From an uncultured Muribaculaceae bacterium (GTDB lineage Bacteria > Bacteroidota > Bacteroidia > Bacteroidales > Muribaculaceae), in the NCBI GenBank assembly GCA_910579845.1, contig CAJTWL010000019.1:1-41789 (forward strand): a DNA stretch of 41,789 nt, read 5' to 3'. The notes beneath the pieces were generated by a model that saw only the letters and a program-made list of their open reading frames with translations, was not told the DNA's origin and ran no database searches. Below, piece by piece: positions 38,968-41,789 of this stretch. A program made the position numbers and the translations under genes. Numbering within the stretch: the first letter of the stretch is position 1; the number at the start of each line of letters is the position of its first letter.

Positions 38968-40271
38968 TAGAATACGTATCGGCACAAGAGGCCGTAAAGC
39001 TTATAGAAAGCGGTGACCACATTTATGTCCAGGGCAGCACCTCTCTTCCCGAGGTGCTCGTGGAGGCGCTTGCTGACCGAGGTGATGAATTGAGGAATGT
39101 GACTGTATACTCCGGCTTTGCAGTTGCACGACGTCCCTCTCCTCTATGTCAGGAGCGGTTCAAGGACACATTCCTTATCGACTCATTCTTTGTATCCAAT
39201 GCATTCAGAGAATGGATCGGGAAAGGTTATGGCACAATGACCCCCAGATTCCTTGGGGAAGTGCCTGATCTTTTCAGGGATGGTACATGCAGGGTAGATG
39301 TGGCTCTGATAAACTGCTCGATGCCAAATGAGGATGGCGAGGTAAGTTTCGGTGTCTCTGCCGATCTCGCTACAAGTGCTGTGGAATGTGCGGACAGAGT
39401 GATAGCCCAGATTAATCCGCATGTTCCGTTTACTCCCGGAGATGCTGTAATTCATGTCAGTCAGCTTGCCGCAGCTGTTTATGTCGATGATCCGTTGGTA
39501 GAAGTGCCTACTGCTGTTCCTACGGAACAAGAGATCAGAATCGGCAACTATATTGCAGACCTTATACCGGATGGAGCAACTTTGCAGATTGGAGTAGGTG
39601 GTATCCCGAATGCGGTTATAAGGGCGTTGGAGAATCACCGTCATCTGGGACTTCATACCGAGGCTATGACAGACGGGGTGCTTCCACTTCTGGAAAAGGG
39701 TATAATTGATAATTCCCAAAAGAAGATAATGCCCGGCAAGTCTGTTGCGTCATTGGCGTTGGGTTCGCGCAGACTGTATGATTTTCTGGACAATAACAGG
39801 GATGTGGTTTTCAAGGATGTCGCCTGGACAAACAATCCTTTTGTTATTGCGCAGAACCCGAAGGTAATGTCAATTAATTCATGTCTGGAGATAGACCTTA
39901 CCGGACAGGTATGTGCCGATTCGATAGGCAAAAAGATATTCTCCGGAGTCGGAGGTCAACATGATTTTGTATACGGGGCATCAAGGAGTGAGGGCGGACT
40001 CTCATTCCTTGCTATGCTTTCGACTACTAACAGAGGTATGACTAAGATAAAGCCGGTGTTGACCGAAGGCGCGGGAGTTGTTACAACAAGGTTCCAGACA
40101 AATTATGTTGTTACGGAATATGGAGCTGTGAATCTGCGTGGAAAGAATCTTGCCGAGCGTGCGAGACTCATGATTTCAATAGCGGCTCCACAGTTCAGAG
40201 AGGAGCTTGAGAAAGAGGCGGTCGAGCGATTCGGGTATTCGTTTCTTAAGATCTCCCCGACAATTAAATAA
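38964..40271 (+). CDS. Acetyl-CoA hydrolase/CoA-transferase family protein
   Basis: 435 residues of the Cat1 / 4-hydroxybutyrate CoA-transferase type. The N-terminal domain has HIYVQGSTSLPEVLVEALAD, and the C-terminal domain has ADLIPDGATLQIGVGGIPNA followed by LGLHTEAMTDGVLPLLEKG, where Glu233 is the expected catalytic residue that forms the CoA thioester. FSGVGGQHDFVYGASRSEGG and VVTEYGAVNLRGKNLAERAR are conserved family blocks. In this operon it would release aryl-acetate from aryl-acetyl-CoA, conserving the thioester on acetate or another acid (inference). Its ATG overlaps the aminotransferase stop (ATGA). Confidence 0.92.
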   Translation: MIEYVSAQEAVKLIESGDHIYVQGSTSLPEVLVEALADRGDELRNVTVYSGFAVARRPSPLCQERFKDTFLIDSFFVSNAFREWIGKGYGTMTPRFLGEVPDLFRDGTCRVDVALINCSMPNEDGEVSFGVSADLATSAVECADRVIAQINPHVPFTPGDAVIHVSQLAAAVYVDDPLVEVPTAVPTEQEIRIGNYIADLIPDGATLQIGVGGIPNAVIRALENHRHLGLHTEAMTDGVLPLLEKGIIDNSQKKIMPGKSVASLALGSRRLYDFLDNNRDVVFKDVAWTNNPFVIAQNPKVMSINSCLEIDLTGQVCADSIGKKIFSGVGGQHDFVYGASRSEGGLSFLAMLSTTNRGMTKIKPVLTEGAGVVTTRFQTNYVVTEYGAVNLRGKNLAERARLMISIAAPQFREELEKEAVERFGYSFLKISPTIK

Positions 40272-40282
40272 AGATATAATTA

Positions 40283-40300
40283 AGAGCTTGTTTAAAAATA
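40283..40300. repeat. Solo end-like sequence before the cation efflux gene
   Basis: AGAGCTTGTTTAAAAATA resembles the AGAGAGTGTTTGAATTTA end of element A (several mismatches). It sits directly before the ATG at 40302. Confidence 0.3.
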
Positions 40301-40301
40301 A

Positions 40302-41240
40302 ATGAGACATAATCACGCACATCAGATCAATCTTGCAGGATTGATGGATTTTCATGGGTTGAAAGAGGCAAAACAGATACGCCGTGTTGTAACAATAGGT
40401 TGCGCGGTGAATCTGTTTCTGATGATACTGAAGCTAACCTTCGGATTTGTCGGTCATAGTGAGGCGCTTGTGGCGGACGGATTCCATTCAATCGGTGATG
40501 TCGGCACGGATATTATTATGCTGGCATTTGTAGGTATCTCTTTCAGACAGCCGACAAAATATTTTTCATACGGTTATGGAAAGTTTGAGACATTCGCCTC
40601 AATGCTCGTGTCGGGTATCCTTATGACTGTGTCGGTGTTTATTGCCATAGAGGGAATTGAATCCATCAAGGATTATATGGCAGGCGAGGTTCTTCCACGT
40701 CCTGATGTGTGGACTCTTGTAGCGATAGTCATAGCAATTCTTTCAAAAGAGTTTTTATTTCGTTTTTACCGCAGTGCCGGCAAACGGACCAGATGTAATG
40801 CGTTGGTTTCGGCAGGCTGGCATCATAGAAGCGACGCATTGGCTTCAATAACGACGTTATTAGGAGTTTCATTCGCTCATTTCCTGGGAGAGGAATGGCG
40901 TGTGCTGGATCCTTGTGCCTCTCTTGTAATTGTCGTGTTTATTCTTATTCCTGCCTGCAGACTCTTTTTCCCGGCTTTCCGGGAACTGATGGAGGGATCA
41001 ATTCCCGGACATGATTATGAGGAGTCTTATGAGATTGTCAGGAATGTGAAGGGTGTCAGGGATATCAAGATGCTTCATACCCGTAAAAGCGGACCATTCT
41101 TTATATTTGATGCAGAAGTGATTGTAGACGGCAAACTGAACATAGAACAGGGATATGAGATAGCGTGTGCCATAGAGTCTGCACTTACAGAGAAGTTTGG
41201 CAAAAATATAAGGGTCGGAGTTATCACAATTCCATCTTAG
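40302..41240 (+). CDS. Cation diffusion facilitator family transporter
   Basis: Inner-membrane proton/metal antiporter exporting divalent metals such as Zn or Fe. 312 residues. Six hydrophobic segments; the transport-site motif is ALVADGFHSIGDVGTDIIML (HxxxD in TM2) and the TM5 counterpart is AGWHHRSDALASITTLLGV. The C-terminal cytoplasmic domain (about 225-312) contains NVKGVRDIKMLHTRKSGPFF and the dimeric fold typical of the family. Metal specificity is not decided by sequence alone. It lies 30 bases past the CoA transferase gene and could be read from the same transcript, though it has no obvious link to that pathway. Confidence 0.93.
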   Translation: MRHNHAHQINLAGLMDFHGLKEAKQIRRVVTIGCAVNLFLMILKLTFGFVGHSEALVADGFHSIGDVGTDIIMLAFVGISFRQPTKYFSYGYGKFETFASMLVSGILMTVSVFIAIEGIESIKDYMAGEVLPRPDVWTLVAIVIAILSKEFLFRFYRSAGKRTRCNALVSAGWHHRSDALASITTLLGVSFAHFLGEEWRVLDPCASLVIVVFILIPACRLFFPAFRELMEGSIPGHDYEESYEIVRNVKGVRDIKMLHTRKSGPFFIFDAEVIVDGKLNIEQGYEIACAIESALTEKFGKNIRVGVITIPS

Positions 41241-41259
41241 AAACTGTTTAAATTTATTA
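41239..41259. repeat. 21-base repeat shared with 6384-6404
   Basis: Begins AGAAACTGTTTAAATTT and is identical over 21 bases to 6384-6404. It overlaps the last two bases of the cation efflux stop codon. A close variant (AGAAACTGTATAAATTTA) is at 11115-11132. Confidence 0.6.
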
Positions 41260-41308
41260 CGAAAAAACGCAAACCAACATAATAAATTAATTGTGCATTA
41301 AGATAAAG

Positions 41309-41341
41309 CATGTTGTAAAATTTTATTAATTTTACAGCATG
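41309..41341 (+). promoter_or_regulatory. Hairpin containing the ddl start codon
   Basis: CATG (41309-41312) and TGTAAAATT (41314-41322) pair with AATTTTACA (41328-41336) and CATG (41338-41341), one mismatch, 5-base loop. The right-hand CATG contains the ddl start codon, so a transcript starting upstream would hide it. Alternatively the AT-rich palindrome is a DNA operator. Confidence 0.5.
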
Positions 41342-41789
41342 AAAACGAATGTAGCAGTATTCTTCGGAGGTCGCTCTGTCGAACATGAGATCTCCGTTAT
41401 ATCCGCATTGCAGGCAATCAATGCGTTTGATAAGGAGAAATATAATATAATCCCGGTCTACATCTCAAAGCAGGGACGCTGGTATACCGGTGATAATTTA
41501 CTGGAAATCAGAAATTACAGGGATATGAAACAACTCGTTGAGACTGTCGACGAGGTGTTTATGCGTCCTGAATACGGCGATTATAATCTCTACAAGGCGG
41601 TCGGCACCATGTTTTCAAAACGCAATCCGGTGGTTGCCGAGCTTCATGTAGTAATTCCGGTGCTCCATGGAACGAATGGAGAGGACGGTATTTTTGAGGG
41701 CGTTCTCGAAACGATCGGTATTCCTTTTGCCGGCTGCAATACTCTTTCAAGTGCAAACGGTATGGATAAGATCACAATGAAGATGATTC
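41339..41789 (+). CDS. ddl: D-alanine--D-alanine ligase, N-terminal part
   Basis: Joins two D-Ala for the peptidoglycan stem peptide. The first 150 residues are in the window; the gene runs off the right edge. N-terminal MKTNVAVFFGGRSVEHEISV with the catalytic Glu in SVEHEIS, then VVIPVLHGTNGEDGIFEGVL and IGIPFAGCNTLSSANGMDKI, all standard Ddl blocks. The ATP-grasp domain lies outside. With murA and ddh it is the third wall-precursor gene in the window, though not in one operon with them. Confidence 0.93.
   Translation, partial: MKTNVAVFFGGRSVEHEISVISALQAINAFDKEKYNIIPVYISKQGRWYTGDNLLEIRNYRDMKQLVETVDEVFMRPEYGDYNLYKAVGTMFSKRNPVVAELHVVIPVLHGTNGEDGIFEGVLETIGIPFAGCNTLSSANGMDKITMKMI

Overview
The window looks like chromosomal core sequence from a member of the order Bacteroidales, plausibly Muribaculaceae or a close relative. 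The evidence is a set of Bacteroidota-type promoters (TTTG, 19-20 bases, TAnnTTTG), a near absence of Shine-Dalgarno sites, a DUF4290 gene next to murA and rimM, a Rho factor with a long disordered insert, meso-diaminopimelate dehydrogenase, a MurA with Asp in place of the catalytic Cys, and a tmRNA tag ending NYALAA. The family-level placement is inference. No phage, transposase, CRISPR array, rRNA or tRNA gene was recognised.

Layout. 1-197: 5' part of tmRNA (minus). 326-6306, minus strand: glnS, a small sigma factor, then a run of small envelope genes (two YtxH proteins, a holin-like membrane protein, one unknown) leading into prmA, and a DUF3332 lipoprotein. 6659-8926, plus: a GNAT acetyltransferase and an XRE regulator separated by a 750-base AT-rich gap. 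9052-11099, minus: rarA and a HAD phosphatase. 11229-17125, plus: a FAD dehydrogenase, tsaB, DUF4290, murA, rimM, an acidic unknown and an OmpA-domain protein. 17205-21551, minus: ddh, ettA, def, ruvX and a reverse rubrerythrin. 21754-23788: two divergent paralogous secreted proteins that share a C-terminal module. 23909-30301, plus: tilS, rho, aroC, a YhcC-type radical SAM protein and a TlpA-type thioredoxin protein. 30387-35094, minus: an AspT/YidE-type transporter, a TPR protein and dsbD. 35347-40271, plus: iorA, iorB, a PLP aminotransferase and a CoA transferase, which together read as an oxidative aromatic amino acid to aryl-acetate pathway. 40302-41789, plus: a cation efflux protein and the start of ddl.

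The most unusual content is non-coding. Three intergenic elements of about 190 bases (2298-2494, 3232-3422, 27138-27323) have terminal inverted repeats, can fold over their whole length, and share a core (GGTCA, short hairpin, CCTCCG) whose hairpin arms differ between copies but remain complementary. Two of them bracket the sigma factor gene; the third begins inside the last codons of rho. Other regulatory signals are a duplicated promoter in front of iorA, a long structured leader in front of rho, hairpins at the predicted 5' ends of both paralogous secreted-protein mRNAs, and a hairpin that contains the ddl start codon.
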